NCBI RefSeq assembly: GCF_029714325.1
Contig: NZ_CP121666.1
Location: forward strand, 1 to 64,000
Direction of reading: 5' to 3'
DNA: 64,000 nt
From: Bradyrhizobium sp. CB1717
Lineage (GTDB): Bacteria; Pseudomonadota; Alphaproteobacteria; Rhizobiales; Xanthobacteraceae
Shown here piece after piece: positions 18,532 to 26,923 of this stretch. How positions within the stretch are numbered: the stretch's first letter is position 1; the number at the start of each line of letters is the position of its first letter. Made by a program: the position numbers and the translations under genes. The notes beneath the pieces are model-generated. The model was given only the letters and a program-made list of their open reading frames with translations. It ran no database searches and was not told the DNA's origin.

Positions 18532-19845
18532 ATGCATCTGGCAAAATTCTTCCACCGCCCGCCCGGCGACGACGATCGCGAGCTGATGCTGATCCCGGGC
18601 GGCGATCCCATGGTGATCGGCGTCCGCATGAACCGGGAGGACGACCCGGAGTCGGATCAATTTCTGCGCGAGGAGTTTTCCGACATTGACGGCGCCGCCG
18701 CGGCCTTCCGCCGCCATGCCGCCGAGCTCGTAGCGGCGGGCTATGTCGAGACCGATCATACCAACTACACGCTGCGTGACCTCGGACCTGATCCGCAGGC
18801 CAAGCCGGACTGGCAGAAGGGGCTCGATGAGCTGATGATCCTGGTGCTCGGTTCGCCGCTGGCCGAGCAGGCGAAGCAGATCGCAGCGCTCAGGGGCACG
18901 CCGGCCGCGCACCAGCCGCTTTATCTGTTGCTCGCCGCCGATCACGGCAAGACCGCAGGCGAGGACTTCGCGCAGACCCTGCGCTATGCCGAGCAGGCGC
19001 GCGATGCACTCAACGCACGGCGGGCCGCCGGACAGGCGCATTATGCATGGTCCATCTCGGAGCGAGAGCTCGAGGGAGAGATCCTGGAATTGCTGAGCGG
19101 CCTCTATCTTCTCGCCAGCAACCCGGCCGCTGCGCTTGCGATCATCGAGCATTTGTGCCGGACCGGCCCGAGCCATGATCGCATTCGCCAGCGTGCCGAG
19201 CTGCTCTGCGGCTTCTTTCCCGAGCGGCGGGAGGAGGCCTTCGACGACGCCTATCAATGGTCGCGCTTCGGCGGCTACGACGTCATCATGGAGTTTCCCG
19301 AATATGCGGAATATGTAGCGCGGCGCAAGGCTGGGACGTCAGCCAAGGGCTGGCGCTGGAGACCCGCCACGCCGATCAACGACGCGGACATCAGCGCCGC
19401 GGAGCAGACGCTCGGCGTCCGGCTGCCCGACGACTATCGCGACTTCCTGCGGACCCGGGGTGAGACCGAACTGCTGGTTCGCCTGCCCGAATCCTCTTCC
19501 GAGCTGCGCTTCTATGCGCCGGGCGAGCTCGCCACGCAGCTGCGCAATGTCCTCGACTTCATCGCCTATTCAGAGGACGAGCTCGAAGAGGCCTGCGCCT
19601 ATTTCCGAAAGGCGTACGGCGTTTCATTGAAGCATCTGATTCCGATCGCCGAACCCTCGCAGCTCAGCCGCTGCCTGCTGCTCCATCTCGAGCCCGGCGA
19701 GCGCTATGGCTGGTGCTTCCAATGGGACCATGACGGCGCTTGGGAATTGGAGCAGAAGCAGCCGAGTTTCGACGTCGCGCTGAAAGCGCTGACGGACGGC
19801 ATCGAGCGGCGCGATGCAACGCAGCTCGCGTTTTTCGATCTCTAG
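18532..19845 (+). CDS. SMI1/KNR4-domain protein with extended N-terminal region
   Basis: This 437-residue cytoplasmic protein has no signal peptide. The C-terminal part, about 275-437, has the SMI1/KNR4 pattern: INDADISAAEQTLGVRLPDDYRDFLRTRGE, then beta strands with RFYAPGEL. Residues about 15-75 resemble a WGR-like module (REEFSDIDGAAAAFRRHAAELVAAGYVET). The middle is helical and tetratricopeptide-like (AEQARDALNARRAAG). SMI1 proteins often act as immunity proteins against polymorphic toxins, but no toxin gene is seen here, so that role is speculative. It is about 65 bp after the DsbA-like gene and converges with the FUSC-type gene, whose stop is only 4 bp away. Confidence 0.75.
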   Translation: MHLAKFFHRPPGDDDRELMLIPGGDPMVIGVRMNREDDPESDQFLREEFSDIDGAAAAFRRHAAELVAAGYVETDHTNYTLRDLGPDPQAKPDWQKGLDELMILVLGSPLAEQAKQIAALRGTPAAHQPLYLLLAADHGKTAGEDFAQTLRYAEQARDALNARRAAGQAHYAWSISERELEGEILELLSGLYLLASNPAAALAIIEHLCRTGPSHDRIRQRAELLCGFFPERREEAFDDAYQWSRFGGYDVIMEFPEYAEYVARRKAGTSAKGWRWRPATPINDADISAAEQTLGVRLPDDYRDFLRTRGETELLVRLPESSSELRFYAPGELATQLRNVLDFIAYSEDELEEACAYFRKAYGVSLKHLIPIAEPSQLSRCLLLHLEPGERYGWCFQWDHDGAWELEQKQPSFDVALKALTDGIERRDATQLAFFDL

Positions 19846-19849
19846 AGAA

Positions 19850-20965
19850 TCACTCCGCCACGCGCACGGACTTGTCGCTTGCGGCCTCCGACCACTCGCC
19901 GACGACGCGGTCGAGATCGCAGAGATTCTGGTGCATCTGCTCCAGCGAGAACCCGAGGGCGAAGAAGCGCTCGGCGGTGTCGCCGGGCTGGCCGCGGATC
20001 AGGCCGTCATGACGGACGGCCGCGACCGCCTCGGCGTAATGCTGGAGCGCGACGTGGACGGGATGGATCGGCGGCGCGCCCGCGCCTTCGCGCAAGGCCG
20101 CGGCGGCCGAACGCAGGAAGCGCGCGATCACGGTCGAGACTTCCGTCAGGGGCGCAGCCAACCGCATCTGCACCTCGACCGGCAGCGGCACCACGGTGGC
20201 GCGGCCGATCATCACGACGTCGTGGCGCAGCCGCAGCACGGTGCGCAGCAGCGGGCCGGTATCGGGCCCGCTCGACAGCCGCGCGGCACGCTCGCGCTCG
20301 GCCTCGGCGCCGATGGCATTCATGCCGACCATCGCGGTGCCGATGCCGTCCTGGATCCGGTGCAGCGCGTCGTTGTCGCGGCCGCGCGTCAGGCCCGCGA
20401 GCAGCTCGGTGAAAGCATCCGCGATCAGTTCGAGCAGCGCAGCCGCAGCGGCACGGATCTGCCGCACGGCGCGCGAGGGCAGCACCAGGAATGAGACCAG
20501 GAGGCCCGTGATGGCGCCGACGCCGACCTCGCTGACACGGTCGATCGCCGAGGTCATGGGATCGGAGTGATGCATGGTCGGGACCAGCAGCACGATGATC
20601 GCGGTCACCGTCGCCGCGTTGAGACTTGGGTTGATTGCGGCGACAAACGCCAGCGGCGCGACTGCAAGCACCAGCAGCCCCAACAGGCCCGCCTCGGTAG
20701 AATAAGGGATCAGGATCGCGATGGCGCCGCCATAGATCGCGCCGCCGATGGTGCCGAGCACATAGTCGCGCGTCGCCTTCAGCGAGCGGCCGACGCTCAT
20801 CTGGGTCACGATCAGCGAGGTCAGCACCGCCCAGAGCGGCAATAGCAGGTGCAGCGCGGTGGCGATCGCATAGGCGGCGACCGCGGCCACCGTGACCCGG
20901 ATCGCGAGCCCTATCTGCGTTCGCCGCGACCGGATCCGCTCGAACACCTTTGCTGCGAATGCCAT
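19850..20965 (-). CDS. FUSC-family membrane transporter
   Basis: This 371-residue protein starts with about six membrane segments (VTVAAVAAYAIATALHLLLPLWAVLTSL, GGAIYGGAIAILIPYS, GLLGLLVLAVAPLAFVAAI, ATVTAIIVLLVP, VGVGAITGLLVSFLVLP). A cytoplasmic helical domain of about 190 residues follows. This is the layout of fusaric acid resistance / aromatic acid exporter proteins (FUSC, AaeB half-size). Export of aromatic or weak acids is inferred. No partner membrane-fusion protein is adjacent. It is divergent from the MmgE/PrpD gene. Confidence 0.85.
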   Translation of the reverse strand: MAFAAKVFERIRSRRTQIGLAIRVTVAAVAAYAIATALHLLLPLWAVLTSLIVTQMSVGRSLKATRDYVLGTIGGAIYGGAIAILIPYSTEAGLLGLLVLAVAPLAFVAAINPSLNAATVTAIIVLLVPTMHHSDPMTSAIDRVSEVGVGAITGLLVSFLVLPSRAVRQIRAAAAALLELIADAFTELLAGLTRGRDNDALHRIQDGIGTAMVGMNAIGAEAERERAARLSSGPDTGPLLRTVLRLRHDVVMIGRATVVPLPVEVQMRLAAPLTEVSTVIARFLRSAAAALREGAGAPPIHPVHVALQHYAEAVAAVRHDGLIRGQPGDTAERFFALGFSLEQMHQNLCDLDRVVGEWSEAASDKSVRVAE

Positions 20966-21090
20966 GCTCGACTATCCCGGGTCCGATCCTCATACGCCCA
21001 GGCAAAAGCATAGCTGATGCCCGCGGCCGCAAGGCCGCTTGAAAGGCCAAATCAGCCCGCCTAACTTGCCCGCCAAAACGAGGAAACACG

Positions 21091-22458
21091 ATGGCCCACG
21101 AAACCGCAACGCTCGCCGCCTATGTCTTCAATCTGAAGTACCAGGATATTCCGGCGGAAGTGCTGGAGCGCGCAAAAGTGCTGACGCTGGACTTCCTCGG
21201 CAGCGCGATCCGGGCACGGCGCGAGGCGGAATCGACCCCGTCGATGCTGAAGATGCTGGAGGCGCTGGCGCTCGACACCAGGGGCGAGTCCACCGTGTTC
21301 GGCGATGCCAAGACCTGGACGCCGGCGGTCGCGGCGCTGCTCAACGGCGCGCTCGGCCATTCCCTCGACTTCGACGATACTCACGCCGATTCCTCGCTGC
21401 ATCCGAGCGCGCCGGTGGTTCCGGCCGCCTTCGCCGTCGGCGAGATGGTCGGCGCGTCGGGCCGCGACGTGCTGACTGCGATCGTCGCGGGCTATGAGGT
21501 CTGCTGCCGGCTCGGCAATGCGCTCGACCCGACCTCGCATTATGCGCGCGGCTTCCACCCGACCGCGACCGCCGGCACCTACGGCGCGGCCGCGGCGGCC
21601 GGCAAGCTGTTCGGCCTCAGCGAGCAGCAGCTGATCGCCGCGTTCGGCGTCTCCGGCAGCCAGGCCGCGGGTTCGCTGCAGTTCCTGATGAACGGCGCCT
21701 GGAACAAGCGCTATCAGGTCGGCGCCGCCGCGATGAACGGCGTGATCGCCGCGACGCTGGCGCGCAACGATTTCGTCGGCGCGACGGAATCGGTCGAAGG
21801 CAAGCATGGCCTGCTCGCGGGTTACACCGATGATGCGCATCCGGACAAGGCGGTGGCCGAGCTCGGCAAGACCTACGAGACCATGAAGATCGGCGTGAAG
21901 CCGTATCCGAGCTGCCGCTACACCCATGCCGCGATCGACGCGCTGATCGCGATGCGGCGCGAGCACAATCTGACGCCGGACCAGGTCAAGCGCGTCGAGA
22001 TCGGCCTGCACCGCAACGGCATCACGCTCACCGGCGATGCCGCGACCAAGCGCCACCCGCGCTCGATCGTCGGTGGCCAGTTCTCGATGTTCTTCACCGG
22101 CGCGCTCGCGCTCGACCAGGGCTCGTTCGGCTGGGACGACTATGGCCGCCTTGGGGACGCCGCGATCGACGCGCTCGCCGACAAGTTCGACGTGGTGCAG
22201 GACGACCGGCTCGAGGTCGGCCGCACCCATCCCTTCGGCGCGCGGGTGAGTATCACCACGGATGACGGCGTGCATGAGCGGCTCTATGCGGATCCGTCCG
22301 GAGAGCCGAATTCGTTTCCGGATACGCAGGCGATGCAGCAGAAGTTTTTGACGTTGGCCCGCCCGGTGCTGAACGCGCGGGCGGAGAAGTTCGCCGACGC
22401 GATCATGACGCTGGAGCGGTTCGATCGCGTGGCCAAGGCGACGGAATTGGGGAGGTAG
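21091..22458 (+). CDS. MmgE/PrpD family protein
   Basis: This 455-residue member of the 2-methylcitrate dehydratase superfamily has typical N-terminal features: ETATLAAYVFNLKYQDIPAEVLERAKVLTLDFLGSAIRA, then LLNGALGHSLDFDDTHADSSLHPSAPVVPAAFAVGE with the conserved H and D residues. The C-terminal lid has VKPYPSCRYTHAAIDAL. The family also includes cis-aconitate decarboxylase and iminodisuccinate epimerase, so substrate assignment would be a guess. No prpB or prpC is adjacent. The ATG at 21091 has GAGGAAACACG upstream, a strong ribosome-binding site. Confidence 0.9.
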   Translation: MAHETATLAAYVFNLKYQDIPAEVLERAKVLTLDFLGSAIRARREAESTPSMLKMLEALALDTRGESTVFGDAKTWTPAVAALLNGALGHSLDFDDTHADSSLHPSAPVVPAAFAVGEMVGASGRDVLTAIVAGYEVCCRLGNALDPTSHYARGFHPTATAGTYGAAAAAGKLFGLSEQQLIAAFGVSGSQAAGSLQFLMNGAWNKRYQVGAAAMNGVIAATLARNDFVGATESVEGKHGLLAGYTDDAHPDKAVAELGKTYETMKIGVKPYPSCRYTHAAIDALIAMRREHNLTPDQVKRVEIGLHRNGITLTGDAATKRHPRSIVGGQFSMFFTGALALDQGSFGWDDYGRLGDAAIDALADKFDVVQDDRLEVGRTHPFGARVSITTDDGVHERLYADPSGEPNSFPDTQAMQQKFLTLARPVLNARAEKFADAIMTLERFDRVAKATELGR

Positions 22459-22484
22459 CAAATTCTCGCTGCGCAGACAGTGCA

Positions 22485-22537
22485 CCCTCGCCCCTTGTGG
22501 GAGAGGGTGGATGCGCGGAGCGCAGCCGGGTGAGGGG
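22485..22537. repeat. Family A palindromic repeat, inverted copy
   Basis: This copy runs from CCCTCGCCCCTTGTGGGAGAGGG to GGGTGAGGGG with the inner hairpin TGCGCGGAGCGCA. It sits after the MmgE/PrpD stop. Confidence 0.78.
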
Positions 22538-22582
22538 TCTCTCTCCGCGAGTCCAACTCTCATTTGAATGCGCGGATAGACA

Positions 22583-22623
22583 CCCCTCATCCGGCGCTTC
22601 GCGCCACCTTCTCCCACAAGGGG
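22583..22623. repeat. Family A palindromic repeat, left part, interrupted by IS copy 2
   Basis: CCCCTCATCCGGCGCTTCGCGCC followed by CCTTCTCCCACAAGGGG. The matching right arm GGGGAGAAGG is found after the IS at 23752-23761. The CTTCT/AGAAG pair differs from the CTCT/AGAG pair at IS copy 1, so each IS is flanked by its own matched arms. Confidence 0.83.
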
Positions 22624-23744
22624 CCTGTTGCGCTACGGCCTTTTGAGGCAGGAGACGTAGGGAGAGAGGGCTGTGTTGACGCCGATTGTCAGGCCGAGAT
22701 CTGTACTTGGTGCCCTTGGCGGGCGTCTCAGGCGGCGAGCGCGGCCCAGCGCCTCATGTTGAACGCGATGGAGGCAAGCAGGACCTGCCCGCTTGCCTTC
22801 ATGAGACCGACATAGCGGATGCAGGTCAGCCGCATGCGGCGTTTGAGAGTGGCGAAGGTGGTCTCGACCTGGGCTCGTCGGCGCGCGATGAGGAGGTTGT
22901 AGCGTTTGAGCCGAGGCGGTAGCTCCGGGTGATGTCGGTTGGGACGACGGGCGATGCGGGGCTTCTTGCCTTCCGCTTTCAGCCGAGCCCGTCGGGCATG
23001 GGTGTCGTAGGCTGCATCGGCCCACACCACGGCTTCATCGCCACGGATCAGTTCGTCGGCCGGCGTTGTGTCGTTGACATTGGCGGGCGTGGTCAGGACT
23101 GCGCGGATCAGGCCGGATCCCTCGTCGACACCCATGTGAGCCTTGTAGCCGAAGGTCGAACCACCCTTGCCCTGCCGCTTGGTAAACCGGGCATCTGGGT
23201 CGTTTGAGGGACGATCCTGCTTCGGAGGGGTTGACACCGCCTGGATCAAGGTCGCATCCAGCATCGTGCCGCGCTTGAGGATGACCCCGGCATTCTCGAG
23301 CTGGCGATCCAGCTCGCCAAACAGCTTCTCCAACAGCCCTTGTTCGACGAGCTGGTTCCGGAAGCGGTTCAGAACCGTGTGGTCGGGCGTCGCATCTTCG
23401 AGGCTCAAACCGACGAAGCGCTTGAACGACAACCGGTCGCCCAACGCTTCCTCGAGTTCGCGTTCCGAAAGACCATAGAGCGACTGCAACAGCACCGCAC
23501 GAAACAGCACCAGCACCGGATAGCCTGGACGACCGGGGCTCCCTTCATCCCGCAGATGGCCGATCAGCTTCTCGAACCGGTACCACTTGACCAGGCCAGC
23601 CAGCCGATCCAGCGCTGCATTGGCGCCGGCCCCCTTCGGCATCAGTGCTTCCACAAAGCTCGGCTGTCCCGTCCGCTTAACCGCCATCGTCATCCCCTCA
23701 AGGCTTTGCCCTAGGGAATCACAACTGGCGAATTACGCAACAGG
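22624..23744 (-). mobile_element. IS5-family insertion sequence, copy 2
   Basis: This 1,121-bp element is the same as the one at 14451-15571 but in reverse orientation. It has the same CCTGTTGCG/CGCAACAGG ends and the same CCCACAAGGGG direct repeats (22613-22623 and 23745-23755). The two copies form large inverted repeats that bound about 7 kb. Confidence 0.93.
22728..23693 (-). CDS. IS5-family DDE transposase, copy 2
   Basis: The 321-residue translation is identical to the transposase at 14502-15467, including Asp146, Asp226 and Glu277. The gene is intact. Identity extends over the whole coding span, since translations of the overlapping frames also agree, so the two copies have scarcely diverged. 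Confidence 0.95.
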   Translation of the reverse strand: MTMAVKRTGQPSFVEALMPKGAGANAALDRLAGLVKWYRFEKLIGHLRDEGSPGRPGYPVLVLFRAVLLQSLYGLSERELEEALGDRLSFKRFVGLSLEDATPDHTVLNRFRNQLVEQGLLEKLFGELDRQLENAGVILKRGTMLDATLIQAVSTPPKQDRPSNDPDARFTKRQGKGGSTFGYKAHMGVDEGSGLIRAVLTTPANVNDTTPADELIRGDEAVVWADAAYDTHARRARLKAEGKKPRIARRPNRHHPELPPRLKRYNLLIARRRAQVETTFATLKRRMRLTCIRYVGLMKASGQVLLASIAFNMRRWAALAA

Positions 23745-23761
23745 CCCACAAGGGGAGAAGG
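23745..23761. repeat. Right arm of the family A repeat split by IS copy 2
   Basis: CCCACAAGGGG is the duplicated target, followed by AGAAGG, which completes the stem begun by CCTTCTCCC before the IS. Confidence 0.78.
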
Positions 23762-23789
23762 AAGAGAGAGGCGCTTGACGCTCCCCTCC

Positions 23790-25217
23790 TTAATTCATGC
23801 CCGCCATCTTCCCCTTCTCGCGCGTCGCCGCAATCACGTCGCGCACGAGATCGAACACGCCGTCGGCTTGCGGCGGCCAGTTCGGCGAGCGGCCGAGCCG
23901 AACGATCACCAGGCGCTCCGACGGGATCACGATGGTGTACTGCCCGATCGTGCCCTTGGCGAAGAAGGCATCGCGCGGCCAGCCGTGTTCGATGCGAAAT
24001 CTTGCGCCAAAGCGGTCGCCCTGGTTGGTCCAGAAGCCGGCGCCGATGCCGACCCACGCATTCGGTGTCGCCGTCGCGGAATAACTCACCCAGCCCTCGG
24101 GGAGGATACGCTTGCCGCCGACGACGCCGTCATTGAGATAGAGCTGGCCGAAGCGCGCCCAGTCGCGCGCGGAGGCCAGCATCTCGCCCGACCCTTCGAT
24201 CGTGCCGGAGCCATCGAGCTGAAGGACGACATGGCGCATGCCGAGCGGAGCGAACAATTCGCGGCGCGCAAAGCGCAGCGCGCTTTCCGGTGTGCCGCCG
24301 GCGGCAACGCGGATCAGATGCGAGAGAATGAGGATGTTGCCGTCGTGATAGTTCCACGCGGTGCCGGGCGCGGTCTCGAGCGGGATGGTCTCGGCATAGG
24401 CGGCCATGTCCTTCTCCACGAACTTCATCCGGTTGACCGGCTCGAAGACCGAGCCGAGCGAGGCCTCCAATGAGCTGCCGAGCGCGAGACCCGCGGTGTG
24501 GCGCAGCAGCTGATCGACGGTGATGGCATGGCGCGGATCGTTCGGATCCGTCCACGCAGCGACCGGCGCGGGCCCGTCGAGCTTCAGCCTGCCCTGCCGC
24601 ACCAGCACGCCGATCAGGGCGGAGACCACCGATTTCGTCATGGAGAAGCCGAGCAGCGGCGTCTCAAGTCCGATGCCGTCGACGTAGCGCTCGGCGATGA
24701 CGCGGCCGGCCTTCATCACGACAATGGCGCGGGTGCGGCGGTAAGGCGGCTGCGCGGGTTCGGTGAAGGCACGGTCGAGCGCGGCAGCCAGCTCGGGGCT
24801 TTGCGGCGGCACGATCGAAGGCGCAGCGATCTCGGGCAACAATGCCGGCTGCCCGTCGTCCACCGGCGGCTCGACGGCGGCGACGCCGGCGCCGTGCTCG
24901 AGCGTGCAGCCGAGGCCCTCGCGATAGATCGCGTGGCTGCGGCCGATGCCGAACAGCGTCACCGTGACGTCCTTGCGCTCGCGATCGACCTGGGTGTCCA
25001 TCGCCCAGGTGATCAGGCCGGTCCCGGGCATGGCATCGGTGGTCTCGGTGAAGTTGCGCCTGGGATCGAGGCCGGAGACGAACGTCTCGGAGCAGAGGAT
25101 GTCGGCGACGAAGCCGGTGGCGATCTGCGGGACGTCGCGGGCGCGCGTCGCGCCGAGCGCGAGACCGATGCAGGCGATGGTGGTGGTCAGGAGGACAATC
25201 TTGCGGCGGCGGGTCAC
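23790..25217 (-). CDS. Serine hydrolase, beta-lactamase / penicillin-binding fold (EstB-like)
   Basis: This 475-residue exported or membrane-anchored protein has a hydrophobic N-terminal segment (IVLLTTTIACIGLALGA, about 7-23). The hydrolase domain begins near 140. It has the SxxK motif Ser192-Met-Thr-Lys195, then HTAGLALGSSLEAS and the tyrosine region WNYHDGN that stands in for YxN. The family covers class C-type esterases and 6-aminohexanoate-dimer hydrolases, so esterase or amidase activity is likely, beta-lactamase activity less so. The GTG start at 25217 has GGAGAAAG upstream. No linked gene suggests a substrate. Confidence 0.88.
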   Translation of the reverse strand: MTRRRKIVLLTTTIACIGLALGATRARDVPQIATGFVADILCSETFVSGLDPRRNFTETTDAMPGTGLITWAMDTQVDRERKDVTVTLFGIGRSHAIYREGLGCTLEHGAGVAAVEPPVDDGQPALLPEIAAPSIVPPQSPELAAALDRAFTEPAQPPYRRTRAIVVMKAGRVIAERYVDGIGLETPLLGFSMTKSVVSALIGVLVRQGRLKLDGPAPVAAWTDPNDPRHAITVDQLLRHTAGLALGSSLEASLGSVFEPVNRMKFVEKDMAAYAETIPLETAPGTAWNYHDGNILILSHLIRVAAGGTPESALRFARRELFAPLGMRHVVLQLDGSGTIEGSGEMLASARDWARFGQLYLNDGVVGGKRILPEGWVSYSATATPNAWVGIGAGFWTNQGDRFGARFRIEHGWPRDAFFAKGTIGQYTIVIPSERLVIVRLGRSPNWPPQADGVFDLVRDVIAATREKGKMAGMN

Positions 25218-25379
25218 GGGCTTTCTCCGGCTGGGACGTATGCCGGGAGGAAGCCGGAACGGGCGGAGCAGCGCTCGCCGGATTTGGAAAATGGCCTGGC
25301 TGAAACCGCGACGGCCCGGTCGATTATGGAATTATATAGCCATTCCAATAGCTTGGCACATTGGCGCGATCTTCCCCCG

Positions 25380-25463
25380 TCATTGCGAGCGAAGCGAAGC
25401 AATCCAGAATGTTTCCCCGGAACGGGTCTGGATTGCTTCGTCGCTCCGCTCCTCGCAATGACG
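25380..25463. repeat. Long inverted repeat, family B
   Basis: TCATTGCGAGCGAAGCGAAGCA... pairs with ...TTGCTTCGTCGCTCC..TCGCAATGAC. Relatives lie at 28858-28934 and 35381-35459. It sits in the 362-bp gap between the serine hydrolase and the AraC gene; apart from a family A copy, the rest of that gap shows nothing further. Confidence 0.8.
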
Positions 25464-25510
25464 TCGTGAGATGAGGCGCGTCACGTTGGCCATTTGACTC
25501 GCGGAAACTC

Positions 25511-25567
25511 CCCCTCACCCGGAATTTGCTCACGCAAATTCCGGCCTCTCCCCAGGCGGGGAGAGGT
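25511..25567. repeat. Family A palindromic repeat
   Basis: CCCCTCACCCGGAATTTGC / GCAAATTCCGG hairpin, then CCTCTCCCCAGGCGGGGAGAGG. It is 12 bp past the AraC stop and could serve as that gene's transcription end. Confidence 0.78.
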
Positions 25568-25579
25568 GAAAAAGAAGCG

Positions 25580-26641
25580 TCACGCCGCGTTCGCCTTCAG
25601 CCGCCGATACTCCGTCGGCGTCACCCCCGTCACCGCCTTGAAGGCGCGGTTGAACGGCCCCAGCGACTGGAAGCCGGCGTCCATGGCGATGGTGATGACG
25701 GGGACCTCGGCCTGGGCAGGATCGGCGAGTGCAGCCTTGGCTTCCTCGATCCGGTGATTGTTCAGGAACACATTGAAGTTGCGGTAGCCGAGCCGCTGGT
25801 TGATCAGCCGGCGCAACCGGTATTCGGGAATTTTCAGCCGGCCCGCCAGGGCGCCGATGGTGATGTTCTCCTGGCGATAGATCCGCTCGTCCGCCATCAG
25901 GCGCATCAGGGCGTCGATGAGATTTTGGTCGGCGGCGTCCTCGGCCACAGGCTGGATCGAGGCGATCGTCGGTGCGGGCTCAGCCGCCATCGGAAACAGA
26001 TCCGCCCCGTCAACGCGCATCATGGCATAGACGATCGCCGCGACGATGCAGGCGAGCACGCCGGCATTGATGGTTTCGGCGACATCGCCGACGTGGTGGC
26101 CGGCGACGGCGATCTGGAGCACCGCGTTCAGCCCGCCATAGAGCGCGGTTGCGCAGACGATGAAGCCGCGAACGCGGCGACGTCGCTCGACCAGGTCGGC
26201 CGGCCAGGAGGCAATCATCTGCCCGACCGCAAGCGCGATGAAACCGAGCACGATCAGATTGACCACCGTCACCGAGAACCGCACATGGCCGCTGGGTGCA
26301 ATCCAGACGCAGCCTGCGAAGCTGAAGGCCGTCACCAGCGCCCAGACCCATCCGTGCCACCAGCGGAGGCGAAACTCGTCGTCGAACAGGGAGCGTGTGA
26401 ACAGCCAGAACACCACGATGCCGCCGGTCGACAACGCGATCAGCGGTGCATGCAGGAGCGGGATCGGTGACGTGACGTCCACCGAATAGCTCGCCGCGTG
26501 CGCGGCCGAACCCAGCGCGAAGGCCGCGGCAAGACGAGCTGTGAGCACTTTGCGAAAGTCCTGCAACAGCGACGCCGCCAGCATCAGCAGCAGCGCGACG
26601 GACGCGGCGCGAAAGGCAAGCTCGGTTGCGGCGAGTGTCAT
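25580..26641 (-). CDS. Membrane-bound AraC-family transcriptional regulator
   Basis: This 353-residue protein fuses a membrane sensor to an AraC-type DNA-binding domain. Roughly seven hydrophobic segments fill residues 5-205 (AASVALLLMLAASLL, LIALSTGGIVVFWLF, VWALVTAFSFAGCVWI, VVNLIVLGFIALAVGQMI, GVLACIVAAIVYAMM). The C-terminal 100 residues carry two helix-turn-helix motifs, with LAGRLKIPEYRLRRLINQRLG and ITIAMDAGFQSLGPFNRAFKAVTGVTPTEYRR. Transmembrane AraC regulators sense envelope or small hydrophobic signals. The target is unknown; no adjacent divergent gene lies within 280 bp other than pirin. Confidence 0.88.
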   Translation of the reverse strand: MTLAATELAFRAASVALLLMLAASLLQDFRKVLTARLAAAFALGSAAHAASYSVDVTSPIPLLHAPLIALSTGGIVVFWLFTRSLFDDEFRLRWWHGWVWALVTAFSFAGCVWIAPSGHVRFSVTVVNLIVLGFIALAVGQMIASWPADLVERRRRVRGFIVCATALYGGLNAVLQIAVAGHHVGDVAETINAGVLACIVAAIVYAMMRVDGADLFPMAAEPAPTIASIQPVAEDAADQNLIDALMRLMADERIYRQENITIGALAGRLKIPEYRLRRLINQRLGYRNFNVFLNNHRIEEAKAALADPAQAEVPVITIAMDAGFQSLGPFNRAFKAVTGVTPTEYRRLKANAA

Positions 26642-26745
26642 CGGGCGATGCGATTGGTCGCGGTTGAAATCAGCCGAACATCGTTTGTTGCGTCCCTTTT
26701 TTCAAGGACCATCCGCATGCCAGGGTTAGCGGCGGCACCCACCGC

Positions 26746-26848
26746 TGTCATCGCCCGGCTTGACCGGGCGATCCAGTACTCCGAGACGGTTGTGATGGAA
26801 TCGACGGGCCGCGGCATACTGGATGCCCCGCTTTCGCGGGGCATGACA
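26746..26848. repeat. Long inverted repeat, family G
   Basis: It starts TGTCATCGCCCGGC and ends GCGGGGCATGACA, with GATCCAGTACTCCGAGACG and GCATACTGGATGCC inside. A related element in the opposite sense is at 35246-35347. It fills the centre of the 282-bp AraC-pirin gap. Confidence 0.75.
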
Positions 26849-26923
26849 GCGGAGTATGTGTCGCGACGGCGATGCGAAATCCTGCTAACATCGCGGCCAA
26901 GAAAGCCAAAAAGGAGCCAACCC

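Noticed and set aside
14451..23744. Composite transposon made by the two IS5 copies
   Set aside because: Each IS has its own pair of target repeats and matched palindrome arms, which points to two separate insertions; the outer ends do not share a joint duplication.
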